DNA of 12,121 nt from Planctomycetia bacterium (GCA_009919445.1 RGBY01000057.1:1-12121), one strand, 5' to 3'. Counted from the stretch's first letter, positions 1 to 7,913 are shown. Notes: generated from the letters alone by a model not told the origin. A program made the numbers and translations.

Positions 1-2
1 GG

Positions 3-401
3 CACTTCAACGGTAGAACGATAGGCCGGCGTCAGGCCAGGCAGACGATTCGTCCGAGGCGGCTGTGGCATTGGCTCAAGCGGAATTACCGTCTGGGCAC
101 CAGTCTTCCCGGAAGGCTCCGCAAGGAGAGGAATCAAGCGATGTGACTGCTGGCTCGGAGAACCTGCCTGAGGAATCACTCCGGCTTGTGTCGCCCCCTT
201 TCCGGGCACCGCGAAGACTCCGACAGAATGATTCGGCTGGCCTGAGCCATGGCGATCAACCGGCTCGGCTTGCGGCAGACCGCCTCGAGGGTCCTGAGCA
301 GAGTCGATGACTGCCGACACAAACGGGGCGGCAAGAAAACCGCCCGCAACGACCAGGCCAAGACCGATCACAAAGCGAAAGACTTGCAGGATGCTCGACA
401 T
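3..401 (-). CDS. Unrecognised membrane-anchored or exported protein, N-terminal part (runs off window)
   Basis: I do not recognise this protein. From an ATG at 401-399 the frame stays open for 133 codons to the window edge, so the C-terminus is missing. Residues about 5-33 form one hydrophobic segment (VFRFVIGLGLVVAGGFLAAP), which could be a signal peptide or a membrane anchor. What follows is low-complexity, rich in Pro, Gln, Gly and Ser (for example LPQAEPVDRHGSGQPN and PLEPMPQPPRTNRLPG), as in an extracytoplasmic linker; no folded domain starts inside the window. GGTGGAG lies just upstream, with only two bases between GGAG and the ATG, so the Shine-Dalgarno match is modest. The same frame is open back to a stop near 570, but without a better start. 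It follows secDF after a 317-base gap and may be a separate transcription unit. That it is coding rests on the long open frame and the sensible N-terminus. Confidence 0.55.
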   Translation of the reverse strand, partial: MSSILQVFRFVIGLGLVVAGGFLAAPFVSAVIDSAQDPRGGLPQAEPVDRHGSGQPNHSVGVFAVPGKGATQAGVIPQAGSPSQQSHRLIPLLAEPSGKTGAQTVIPLEPMPQPPRTNRLPGLTPAYRSTVEV

Positions 402-718
402 AACTCCACCGCAGCAGGGGACAGTGACTCGGATCAAGCAACCATTGGCAACCAGATTCTCTTGAATCTGCGATACCAAACAGTTGCGAAAAGATGAGTG
501 GCCTGAACGGCCTTGTGGAAGGGACTCGACCGAACGAACGAGCCATCAAAGAATCCTGATGGCCCACTGGCTCATCTCAAATATGCGCCATAAATGACGA
601 CAACCGCCCCCAGCGTCGACGTTTTCTGCATGCCGCCCCTGCCGCCGCCCGCCCATTCCGCACGAGCCACCACACTGTCAAAACAAGCCGATTGCAGCGG
701 TTACCATCCCCGCATCGA
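402..718. other. Intergenic region between secDF and the partial unknown gene
   Basis: This 317-base stretch holds no convincing gene on either strand. It has a perfect 7-base inverted repeat with a TCTT loop at 453-470 (CAGATTC / GAATCTG), which would lie in the leader of the gene starting at 401. A short GGCC-TGAAC-GGCC hairpin lies near 500-512, and a 6-base inverted repeat at 542-563 has no T-run after it. A 4-base stem (GCTG/CGGC, one wobble pair) followed on the minus strand by TTGTTTT near 698-680 is the only candidate terminator for secDF, and it is weak. A TTGACA at 681-676 has no acceptable -10 box. Promoter and terminator therefore remain unassigned. Confidence 0.5.
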
Positions 719-3604
719 TCAGGTGGTCTGGGCTGCCGTTTCAGTGCTTCCTGCCGGTGCATGCCCCAGTCGGCCCTGCAACCAGAGCACAATCGGTGAA
801 GCAATAAAGATCGTGCTGTAAGTACCACTGACGATGCCGACGAGAATGGCAAAGGCAAAGGCGTGAATGCCTTGTCCACCCAAGCCGTAGAGAATCAGGG
901 CCGCCAAGAGGGCCGTACCCGAGGTGAGAATGGTCCGACTGAGCGTCTGGTTGATCGCTCGATCGACCATTGCCGTGGTGACACTCGAACTTTTTCCACG
1001 GATTTCACGCATCCGGTCAAAGATAACAATCGTGTCGTTGATCGAAAAACCAACGATGGTCAGCAACGCCGCCACCACGTCGAGGCTGATCTTAAAGTCA
1101 TCCACCAAGGCCCAGCCGAGGAAGGGTGCTACGACCGTGCTCAAGGCGATGCAGGCGACGGTCACAAGAACATCGTGGAGAAGAGCGACCACCGCAGCCA
1201 ACCCGAAGGCAACATTCTGAAATCGCAGCCAGACATAGACGACAATCATCACCAGACTGGCAAGAAGTGCGTAAACGGCCGTAACCTTGGTGTTGCCGGC
1301 AACCTTGCCACCAATACGGTTCGCCGACAGATACACTGGAGTTTCAGACAACTTGGTGGCTACCTGTTCAAGAATGCCGCGGGTCGTCTCTGGATCAAGC
1401 GAGGTCGACAGCGTCCAAGTGCGATAGGGTTTGAGGCGGGCGGTCATGCCCTCGGCCTGCAATTCAAACGCAGCAGTAGCCTGATCGGCTGCTGCAAAGG
1501 CCTGCTCAATTGTTTCTCGCAGGGTTGGCAGATTGATCTTCTGGGGAAAATCGAGTTCGACCGCCGTACTGAGTGACTCAACCACGTCCGTGTCGGCAGC
1601 AGTTTTGTCGCCCGACTCATCTGCCTCGTTGGCAGCGGCATCTGCTGACTGTGGCTTTGCCGAGACGATCTCACCAAATCCCATTGAATAGGTGGCAAGC
1701 CGACCGGGAAAGGCCTGCCGGAGAGTGTCTTCAACCGTCTCCGCATCTCGTTCGGAGGTGTCGATCTTGTACCGCAGATTAGGGGCAGCATCGCCGACCG
1801 TTACCGAACTGACCGCGACGTCAGGAAGACTCGACACGGCATCTCGGACAGCAGCAATTTCGAGTGCCTGGTCGGGCTTGAACGCCACCTGAACACTCGT
1901 GCCGCCCGTGAAGTCAATATCGAACAGTCCCTGACCGCGCTGCCAAGCGGCAGCCATGCCGATACCAATAAAGACCAGCGAACCCACCACGGCCGGCCGA
2001 ACCCAGCGAACAAAGTGATAGTCAGTTCGACCAAACAGCCGTCCCATCGAGAGTTTCTTCAAAAGCCGCTTCTGTTCGGCAAGGTCGAAGACGACACGAG
2101 AGCAGAAGACGGCCGTGAAGATATTGAGGCTGAGCCCAAGAATCAGGGTGACCGCAAACCCTTTGAGCTGATCTGTGCCGATCGAAAAGAGCACAATGCC
2201 AGTGATCAATGTGGTGAGGTTTGAGTCGACAATGGTCGAAAAAGCCCGCTGAAAGCCGTTACGAATAGCCATCCGCACCGACGCCCCCCGGTCAAGTTCT
2301 TCACGCATCCGCTCATAAATCAGCACGTTGGCGTCGACCGCCATGCCGACCGACAACACCAGGCCAGCCAGACCAGCCAGGGTAAAGGCGGCCTTGATCG
2401 ATATCATCAAAGCCAGCACCAGAACAATATTCAGTACCACGGCAAGATCGGCGACCAGACCAGAGAAGCGGTAATAGGCAAGCATGAAGGCGAGCACCAC
2501 AATCGTGGCCAGCAGCATCGCCTGAGCACCGGAACGAATCGTGTCAGCTCCTAATTGAGGGCTGATCTTCTGCTCACTGATCGGATCTTTTGAAAGCGCC
2601 GCCGGCAGGCTGCCGGCATTGAGCACTCCCACGAGAAACTCAACATCGGATGGCTTGAAACTACCGGTAATCTGTCCGTCGTTGGAGATTGTGCTTCGAA
2701 TCGTCGGCGCCGACAAAAGCACATCGTCGAGCAAAATGCCAAGCCGGCTCGACAGCCGGTTGGCTGGGTCAGGCAGGTTCTGACTGGTAAGGGTACCAAA
2801 TAATGCTGCCCCCTGAGAATTGAATGAGAAGTTCACACACGGCTGGAGATTCTGGTCGTATCCCCCAGACGCCCGTGAGAGATAACCGCCAGTGACATCA
2901 AAGCGGTCGAGTACCATGAGCACTTCTGGGCTACCATCTGCCGCCTGTCGCGAGACCAAGCCCGGATCGGTTGACGGATCAATTTTGGCCGGATCGACCT
3001 GAACCCAGCGGCCGATTGCTCGCTTCCCCTCGCTGACGGCCGTACCGGCCACCCGCTGCGCCTTCTCAATCATTGCCTTGTGACGCGGATCATCGGGGTT
3101 GGCCACAATGCGGAACTCGAGCACACCAGCACTCGAAACAATCCGCTTGATCATCTCGACTTCAGCCTGATCGACCTCAGGCACAATCACCTCAATCTGA
3201 TTGAGGCCATACTGGCGGACCGTTACTTCCTTTTGTCCGCCGGGATTCACTCGGCGGCTCACCGCTGCGACCAGCTTGTCCATGCTGACCCCACCCTCGG
3301 GCTGCTTGGTGGCATCAATCTCATAGACCAGGATGACGCCTCCCTTAAGGTCGATGCCCATCCGCGGGGGCCAACCGGTCGCCGTCACGACAACTCCAGC
3401 GGTCAACGCCACCAGCACCGTCGCCAACCTGCCCCACAGATCAGGCACCCGTAACTGCTTGGTGAGCAGCCAGGCAAAGAACGTCGGCAGGGCGACAACT
3501 GCAAAGGTCAGGCCCCAGACGGCTGGAGTCTCTTCCCACCAGGGGCCGGCAGCCCCATCAGCAGCCTGAGCAAGCAGTCCGAAGCAGCCATCCGTGAAAT
3601 TCAT
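719..3604 (-). CDS. secDF: Fused protein translocase subunit SecDF
   Basis: SecD and SecF form the ion-gradient-driven part of the Sec translocase and help pull secreted proteins out on the periplasmic side. Here both are one 961-residue chain. The SecD half has hydrophobic helices at about 29-47 and 58-77, the first conserved motif GIDLKGG (83-89), a periplasmic domain to about 355, the LLDDVLLSAPTIRS element (291-304), and the helix block 360-510 with AVDANVLIYERMREEL (422-437). The SecF half starts near 520 with a helix at 535-553, IDFTGGTS (563-570), a long periplasmic part to about 772, then LLHDVLVT (808-815) and SINDTIVIFDRMREI (854-868) among the last helices. Two features stand out: an additional N-terminal helix before GIDLKGG, and a SecF periplasmic region about twice the usual size with an acidic linker (651-678). 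The ATG at 3604 has only a weak purine-rich leader. The gene lies 67 bases after yajC, its usual partner. Confidence 0.97.
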   Translation of the reverse strand: MNFTDGCFGLLAQAADGAAGPWWEETPAVWGLTFAVVALPTFFAWLLTKQLRVPDLWGRLATVLVALTAGVVVTATGWPPRMGIDLKGGVILVYEIDATKQPEGGVSMDKLVAAVSRRVNPGGQKEVTVRQYGLNQIEVIVPEVDQAEVEMIKRIVSSAGVLEFRIVANPDDPRHKAMIEKAQRVAGTAVSEGKRAIGRWVQVDPAKIDPSTDPGLVSRQAADGSPEVLMVLDRFDVTGGYLSRASGGYDQNLQPCVNFSFNSQGAALFGTLTSQNLPDPANRLSSRLGILLDDVLLSAPTIRSTISNDGQITGSFKPSDVEFLVGVLNAGSLPAALSKDPISEQKISPQLGADTIRSGAQAMLLATIVVLAFMLAYYRFSGLVADLAVVLNIVLVLALMISIKAAFTLAGLAGLVLSVGMAVDANVLIYERMREELDRGASVRMAIRNGFQRAFSTIVDSNLTTLITGIVLFSIGTDQLKGFAVTLILGLSLNIFTAVFCSRVVFDLAEQKRLLKKLSMGRLFGRTDYHFVRWVRPAVVGSLVFIGIGMAAAWQRGQGLFDIDFTGGTSVQVAFKPDQALEIAAVRDAVSSLPDVAVSSVTVGDAAPNLRYKIDTSERDAETVEDTLRQAFPGRLATYSMGFGEIVSAKPQSADAAANEADESGDKTAADTDVVESLSTAVELDFPQKINLPTLRETIEQAFAAADQATAAFELQAEGMTARLKPYRTWTLSTSLDPETTRGILEQVATKLSETPVYLSANRIGGKVAGNTKVTAVYALLASLVMIVVYVWLRFQNVAFGLAAVVALLHDVLVTVACIALSTVVAPFLGWALVDDFKISLDVVAALLTIVGFSINDTIVIFDRMREIRGKSSSVTTAMVDRAINQTLSRTILTSGTALLAALILYGLGGQGIHAFAFAILVGIVSGTYSTIFIASPIVLWLQGRLGHAPAGSTETAAQTT

Positions 3605-3671
3605 CTCGTTTTTCTTTCGTCAGTGGGTTCGTGGAGTCAGGCGAAGGCTGCCAGGCTCAGGAACGTCGGCC

Positions 3672-4052
3672 TCATGCCCGACCGCCCTCAGCCTCTCCGG
3701 TGTCTGTGTCAGTAAGCACTCGGCTGATACTGCCAAGCGTGAATGTCATTTTGGTGTTTGAGCCCTCGTCAACCTTCAGCACCAACCGGTCGTGCTCCCG
3801 ATCAACGCTGGAGACCGTACCGTAGACGCCTGCGTTGGTAAGCACTCGGTCATTTTTCTTGATATTGTCGAGTAATTCCCGCTGCCGACGCATCCGCTCC
3901 CGTTCTGGGCGGTAGAGCAGAAACCAGGCCGCAAACACGATCAGCACCATCGGGAGATAGGTGATCAGCAATTCCAGCGGGCCCGCCGGGCCGGCAGGCT
4001 CAGCCGCCGCCAGTACCGACGGGGTGGGCGAGAAAAGAACAAGAAGTGGCAT
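3672..4052 (-). CDS. yajC: Sec translocase accessory subunit YajC
   Basis: YajC is a small membrane protein that associates with SecDF and the Sec channel. This one is 126 residues, a normal length. One membrane helix lies at about 27-47 (LLITYLPMVLIVFAAWFLLY), followed by the family hallmark RPERERMRRQREL (48-60) and a soluble beta-rich part. That part contains NIKKNDRVLTNAGVYGTVSS (63-82), which matches the typical 'l-Gd-V-T-gGi-G-V' pattern, and ends at GSISRVL. The residues before the helix are Ala/Pro-rich and could be a short extracytoplasmic stretch. The ATG at 4052 has a clear Shine-Dalgarno GAGGTG (4068-4063) with ten bases of spacing. Position between tgt and secDF is the conserved bacterial arrangement and independently supports the call. 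Confidence 0.96.
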   Translation of the reverse strand: MPLLVLFSPTPSVLAAAEPAGPAGPLELLITYLPMVLIVFAAWFLLYRPERERMRRQRELLDNIKKNDRVLTNAGVYGTVSSVDREHDRLVLKVDEGSNTKMTFTLGSISRVLTDTDTGEAEGGRA

Positions 4053-4171
4053 CGACGGAATTCACCTCGAAGGTGTGAGGACTCTCTGTGTCGCTTAACG
4101 GCACCGCAAATGTAATTGTCAGCCCACAAACCGGACAAGTCCCACCGGCCGCTCCCGGGCAGCACCGTCGT

Positions 4172-5314
4172 TCAGTCCGTCGGCCCACAAGCCTCCTGCC
4201 GGCTCATCACCCCCTGATCCGCAAGTAGCGTTTTCCGGGTTTCGGCAAAGCAACCAGCCAGAATCGACTCCCGCAACCTGGACACCAGCCGCTGATAGAA
4301 GGTGAGATTATGGATGGAAGCCAGCACAGGCCCCAGCATCTCTCCCGCAAGGAAAAGATGCCGCAGATATCCCCGGCTGTGCTTGCAGGCTGGACAGGGG
4401 CAGCCTTCCTCGATGGGCGACTCATCCCCGGCATAGCAGGCGTTTCGTAGCCGGAGCGTCCCTGAAAACGTGTAGAGCAGCGCGTTCCGGCCGCAGCGAG
4501 TCGGCAGGACGCAATCGAACATGTCGATCCCAACACTGACGGCGTTGATGATGTCTTCTGGCTTGCCAACTCCCATGAGATACCGCGGCTTGTCGGCTGG
4601 CAGGTGTGGCATGGTCGCCGCCAGAGCCGCCGCCATTGCTTCCGGCCCCTCGCCGACAGAAAGCCCACCAACGGCATAGCCTTCAAAAGGCAATGAACAG
4701 AGGTGCCGGGCACTGGCCGCCCGCAGATCGGCCTCCAGCCCACCCTGCACGATTCCGAACATGGCCTGATCAGGCCGACGACGGGCAGCCAGACAACGTT
4801 CAGCCCAGGCCAGAGACCGTTCCATCGCCTCCGCAACCTGGCTCCGCGGAGAGGGCAGGCCGATCACATGATCAAGTTGCATCGCCACATCAGCGCCAAT
4901 TCTTTCCTGAATCGCCACGGCAGACTCGGGCGTCAAGTCAATCGCCGAACCGTCGAGGTGAGAACGGAATGCAGCCCCGCGATCAGTCACCTTCACCTGC
5001 TGTGCCAGGCTAAAGACCTGGTAGCCACCACTGTCGGTCAGTGTTGGCCCTGTCCAGCCCATAAAGCGGGCGAGCCCACCGGCACGATCGACTGCCTGCT
5101 CGCCGGGCCGCAGATGTAGGTGGTAGGTGTTGGCCAACAGCATGGCAGCACCAGTCTCTGCCACACGCCCAATGTCAACGCCCTTCACCGAAGCCAGCGT
5201 TGCCACCGGCATGAACAGTGGCGTATCAACCGCTCCGTGTGGAGTCGTGAGCCGACCCGCCCGGGGACCGGACGGGTCGCTCGCTACCAGCTGAAACTTG
5301 AAACTGTCGCTCAA
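4172..5314 (-). CDS. tgt: tRNA-guanine transglycosylase (queuosine tRNA modification)
   Basis: Tgt exchanges the guanine at the wobble position of GUN-anticodon tRNAs for preQ1 (bacteria) or queuine (eukaryotes). The 380-residue protein covers the whole catalytic barrel. Visible sites are RLTTPHGAVDTPLFMPVAT (21-39), ANTYHLHLRPG (61-71), Asp94 in LTDSGG, the base-pocket segment QLDHV (146-150), GIVQGG (187-192), GGLSVGE (216-222), the nucleophile Asp267 in GIDMFDCVLPTR (262-273), and zinc ligands Cys305, Cys307, Cys310 and His335. All catalytic and zinc residues are present. The start is TTG (5314-5312), the only start after an upstream in-frame TGA, and it places the N-terminus where the family begins. 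The TTG overlaps the TGA of hppA as TTGA, and the nearest GAGG lies 13 bases upstream, so translation is probably coupled to hppA. In the pocket, His-Val replaces the usual bacterial Glu-Cys after the conserved Asp148. Confidence 0.97.
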   Translation of the reverse strand: MSDSFKFQLVASDPSGPRAGRLTTPHGAVDTPLFMPVATLASVKGVDIGRVAETGAAMLLANTYHLHLRPGEQAVDRAGGLARFMGWTGPTLTDSGGYQVFSLAQQVKVTDRGAAFRSHLDGSAIDLTPESAVAIQERIGADVAMQLDHVIGLPSPRSQVAEAMERSLAWAERCLAARRRPDQAMFGIVQGGLEADLRAASARHLCSLPFEGYAVGGLSVGEGPEAMAAALAATMPHLPADKPRYLMGVGKPEDIINAVSVGIDMFDCVLPTRCGRNALLYTFSGTLRLRNACYAGDESPIEEGCPCPACKHSRGYLRHLFLAGEMLGPVLASIHNLTFYQRLVSRLRESILAGCFAETRKTLLADQGVMSRQEACGPTD

Positions 5315-7842
5315 AAGATGCCAAGCGCCTCAAGACTGTACCGAACCACGAGGCCCGCAGCGACAACGCTGACCATGCTCATCAGTTTGATAAGGATGTT
5401 CAAGCTAGGACCACTGGTGTCCTTGAAGGGATCACCCACGGTGTCACCAACAACGGCTGCCTTGTGGGCGTCTGTCCCCTTGCCACCATGGACACCACTT
5501 TCGATGTGCTTCTTGGCGTTGTCCCAGGCGCCACCAGCGTTGGCCATGAAGACTGCCACACAGAAGCCGCTGGTGAGGCCGCCAACCAGCAGGCCCATCA
5601 CGCCACCAACACCGAGCAAGAGGCCGGCAACCACCGGGGTAAGCAGGGCCAGCAGGGAGGGCAGAACCATTTCCCTCTGGGCTGCCTTTGTGCTAATTGC
5701 CACGGGAGCTGCATAGTCAGGCTTTTCCGTGCCTTCCATGATGCCTGGTTTCTCACGGAACTGACGCCGCACCTCTTCCACCATACCCTTGGCAGCCCGA
5801 CCGACGGCCTTCATGGTCAGGGCACAGAACACAAAGGTGCTCATTGCCCCAAGAAACATCCCGACCAACACCTTCGGGTTCATCAGGGTGACATCGTAAA
5901 ACCGCATGAAATCAGCCATACGAGCAGCCCGCACCTCAACCAGATCGTGGGCCGTCTCCAGAGCCTTCGTGTCAGGCATCTTGCTGATAACGGAACCGCT
6001 GGGCAGCTTGTCGTAGTCCGCAACAGCTTTGACCAGTTCGCGTTTGTCGACAAGCAGCCAAGCCTCATTTTCAGCCGACGTTTGGCCTGCCTTCACAAGA
6101 AAGCCATCAGAGACCTTCACCCACGAGCCCGGCTGAGCCGCCCCGCTTTCGGTCACCACAACAGCCGACTCACCCCAGCGTTCAAACCCGATCCGGACCT
6201 CCTCTACGTAGGCCGCCAGCAGTGCCAAGGCGGTGAGTGCCGCAGAGCCGATGGCAAAGCCCTTGCCGGTGGCAGCGGTCGTGTTCCCGAGGGCGTCGAG
6301 GGCGTCAGTCCGCTCCCGCACGATCTCCGGCATACCCGCCATCTGGGCATTTCCGCCAGCGTTATCGGCGATCGGCCCGTAGGCATCGGTAGCAAGCGTG
6401 ATACCAAGCGTGGAGAGCATGCCAACCGCGGCAATCCCGACACCATAAAGGCCCAGCGCAAAGGCATTCGGATCAGAGAAGTTAAAGCTGTTGGCAAAAC
6501 CAAAAGCCAGCAAGGTGGCAGCGCCTGTGATCACAACTGGCGCCCAAACTGAGAGCATGCCTTCCGCCACACCACCAATGATGATGGTGGCAGGGCCCGT
6601 AAGGGCCTGATCGGCAAGTTCCTTCGTCGGTGCAAACTCGTTGCTGGTCGAATACTCGGTCCACTTGCCAATCAGCCAACCAGCCACAAGACCAACAATC
6701 ACACTGATGGCGACGCCAATGTGTGACCAACCGAGCAAGACAAAGGTGAGCACCACTGCAGCTCCAACGATGGCCATAGTTGAGAGATTGATACCCCGAG
6801 CAAGGGCCGCAAGCAGGGAACGCTGGGAGGCGTCCTCCTGCGTTTTGACCTGCCAGATACCCCAAATCGAAAGACCGATGCCAACTGCCGCAATCATCAT
6901 TGGCAAAAAGAGCGCCTTGAGTTGCATGAAATAGTCGGCCTCCGTCGGGCCGGCAAAGGCGGCTACACCGAGTGCCGCTGTGGCGAGAATACTTCCGCAG
7001 TAACTCTCGTAGAGGTCGGCCCCCATGCCGGCAACATCACCGACATTGTCACCGACATTATCGGCAATGGTGGCCGGATTGCGGGCATCGTCTTCAGGAA
7101 TGTTCTGCTCGACCTTTCCAACCAGATCGGCACCGACATCAGCTGCCTTGGTGAAGATGCCGCCACCGACGCGGGCGAAGAGGGCTTGGGAACTGGCCCC
7201 CATACCAAAGCAAAGCATCGTGACGGTGATCTCTTCAAGTGACAGCGGTGCCGAGAACCAAGGAACTACCCAATACAGCACGAAGAACCAGACGACGATA
7301 TCAAGCAGGCCCAGACCAACCACCGTTAGCCCCATGACTGCCCCAGAACGGAAGGCAACCTGAAGACCGTCGTTCAGGCTCTTCTCGGCACCCGCTGCCG
7401 TACGATTGCTTGCAAGCGTTGCCGTCTTCATGCCGAACCAGCCAGCCAAGCCTGAAAACAGACCGCCGGAAAGAAATGCGAAAGGCACCCAGGCACTCTG
7501 CACATTCAGCCCGAAGGCCATAAAAAGCAGCAACACGAAGATCACTGCGAAGAAGCCGGCAACAACTTTGTACTGCTGCCGCAGGTAAGCATCGGCACCT
7601 GTCCGCACGTAGCCGGCAATTTCAATATTCTTTTCCGTGCCACCCGACTGCCCCTCCATCCACTGATAGAACTTACGGGCCTGCCAGAGGGCGTAACCAG
7701 AGCCCGCTAAGCCGATAATCCAGAAGAGACCGTAACGGCTGAAGAAACTGGCGGTTGGAGCGCCGGCACCATCCGAAGCCAAGGCAAGAGAGGGAACAAA
7801 AATTGCTGCCGCAAACGCGACAAGAATGAACAAGTTTTTCAC
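5311..7842 (-). CDS. hppA: Membrane-bound, K+-dependent-type ion-pumping pyrophosphatase
   Basis: This enzyme hydrolyses pyrophosphate and pumps H+ or Na+ across a membrane. It is 843 residues, longer than typical bacterial members. Residues 1-22 look like a cleavable signal peptide (cut after ALA), which suits the extracytoplasmic N-terminus of the family. Active-site motifs are DVGADLVGKVE (235-245), DNVGDNVGDVAGMGADLYES (261-280), DNAGGNAQMAGM (493-504) and the C-terminal GDTVGDPFKDTSGPSLNILIK block (799-819). In GNTTAATGKG (519-528), Ala523 and Gly526 occupy the positions that are Lys and Thr in K+-independent pumps, so K+ dependence is expected. Glu279 sits where the Na+-pumping Thermotoga enzyme has its gate glutamate, so the ion pumped is uncertain. 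About 100 additional residues (roughly 548-652) lie in the periplasmic loop between helices 12 and 13. The start is GTG (7842-7840), with ACGGAG 11 bases upstream and an in-frame TAA directly before it. Confidence 0.97.
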   Translation of the reverse strand: MKNLFILVAFAAAIFVPSLALASDGAGAPTASFFSRYGLFWIIGLAGSGYALWQARKFYQWMEGQSGGTEKNIEIAGYVRTGADAYLRQQYKVVAGFFAVIFVLLLFMAFGLNVQSAWVPFAFLSGGLFSGLAGWFGMKTATLASNRTAAGAEKSLNDGLQVAFRSGAVMGLTVVGLGLLDIVVWFFVLYWVVPWFSAPLSLEEITVTMLCFGMGASSQALFARVGGGIFTKAADVGADLVGKVEQNIPEDDARNPATIADNVGDNVGDVAGMGADLYESYCGSILATAALGVAAFAGPTEADYFMQLKALFLPMMIAAVGIGLSIWGIWQVKTQEDASQRSLLAALARGINLSTMAIVGAAVVLTFVLLGWSHIGVAISVIVGLVAGWLIGKWTEYSTSNEFAPTKELADQALTGPATIIIGGVAEGMLSVWAPVVITGAATLLAFGFANSFNFSDPNAFALGLYGVGIAAVGMLSTLGITLATDAYGPIADNAGGNAQMAGMPEIVRERTDALDALGNTTAATGKGFAIGSAALTALALLAAYVEEVRIGFERWGESAVVVTESGAAQPGSWVKVSDGFLVKAGQTSAENEAWLLVDKRELVKAVADYDKLPSGSVISKMPDTKALETAHDLVEVRAARMADFMRFYDVTLMNPKVLVGMFLGAMSTFVFCALTMKAVGRAAKGMVEEVRRQFREKPGIMEGTEKPDYAAPVAISTKAAQREMVLPSLLALLTPVVAGLLLGVGGVMGLLVGGLTSGFCVAVFMANAGGAWDNAKKHIESGVHGGKGTDAHKAAVVGDTVGDPFKDTSGPSLNILIKLMSMVSVVAAGLVVRYSLEALGIF

Positions 7843-7913
7843 GAGTTAGATGACTCCGTAGAAGGAAATTCTCAAGGCTGGTAGATGGCAGCCACTTGCT
7901 ACTCAGGCGGCAC

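Noticed and set aside
542..563. GCCATC/GATGGC hairpin as secDF terminator
   Set aside because: No T-run follows on the minus strand, the loop is 10 bases, and it lies over 150 bases after the stop codon.
256..567. 103-codon minus-strand open frame
   Set aside because: It overlaps the start of the better frame from 401 in another phase and has Ser/Arg/Cys-rich out-of-frame composition.
653..681. TTGACA as a promoter for the gene at 401
   Set aside because: No -10 box with more than two matches at 16-18 base spacing.
863..1576. 237-codon plus-strand open frame opposite secDF
   Set aside because: It is antisense to strongly conserved SecF sequence, has a basic and polar composition with no fold signature, and has no ribosome site; a shadow frame in GC-rich DNA.
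5464..6552. 362-codon plus-strand open frame opposite hppA
   Set aside because: Rich in His, Gly and Arg, as expected from the reverse complement of a membrane protein gene; no recognisable motif.
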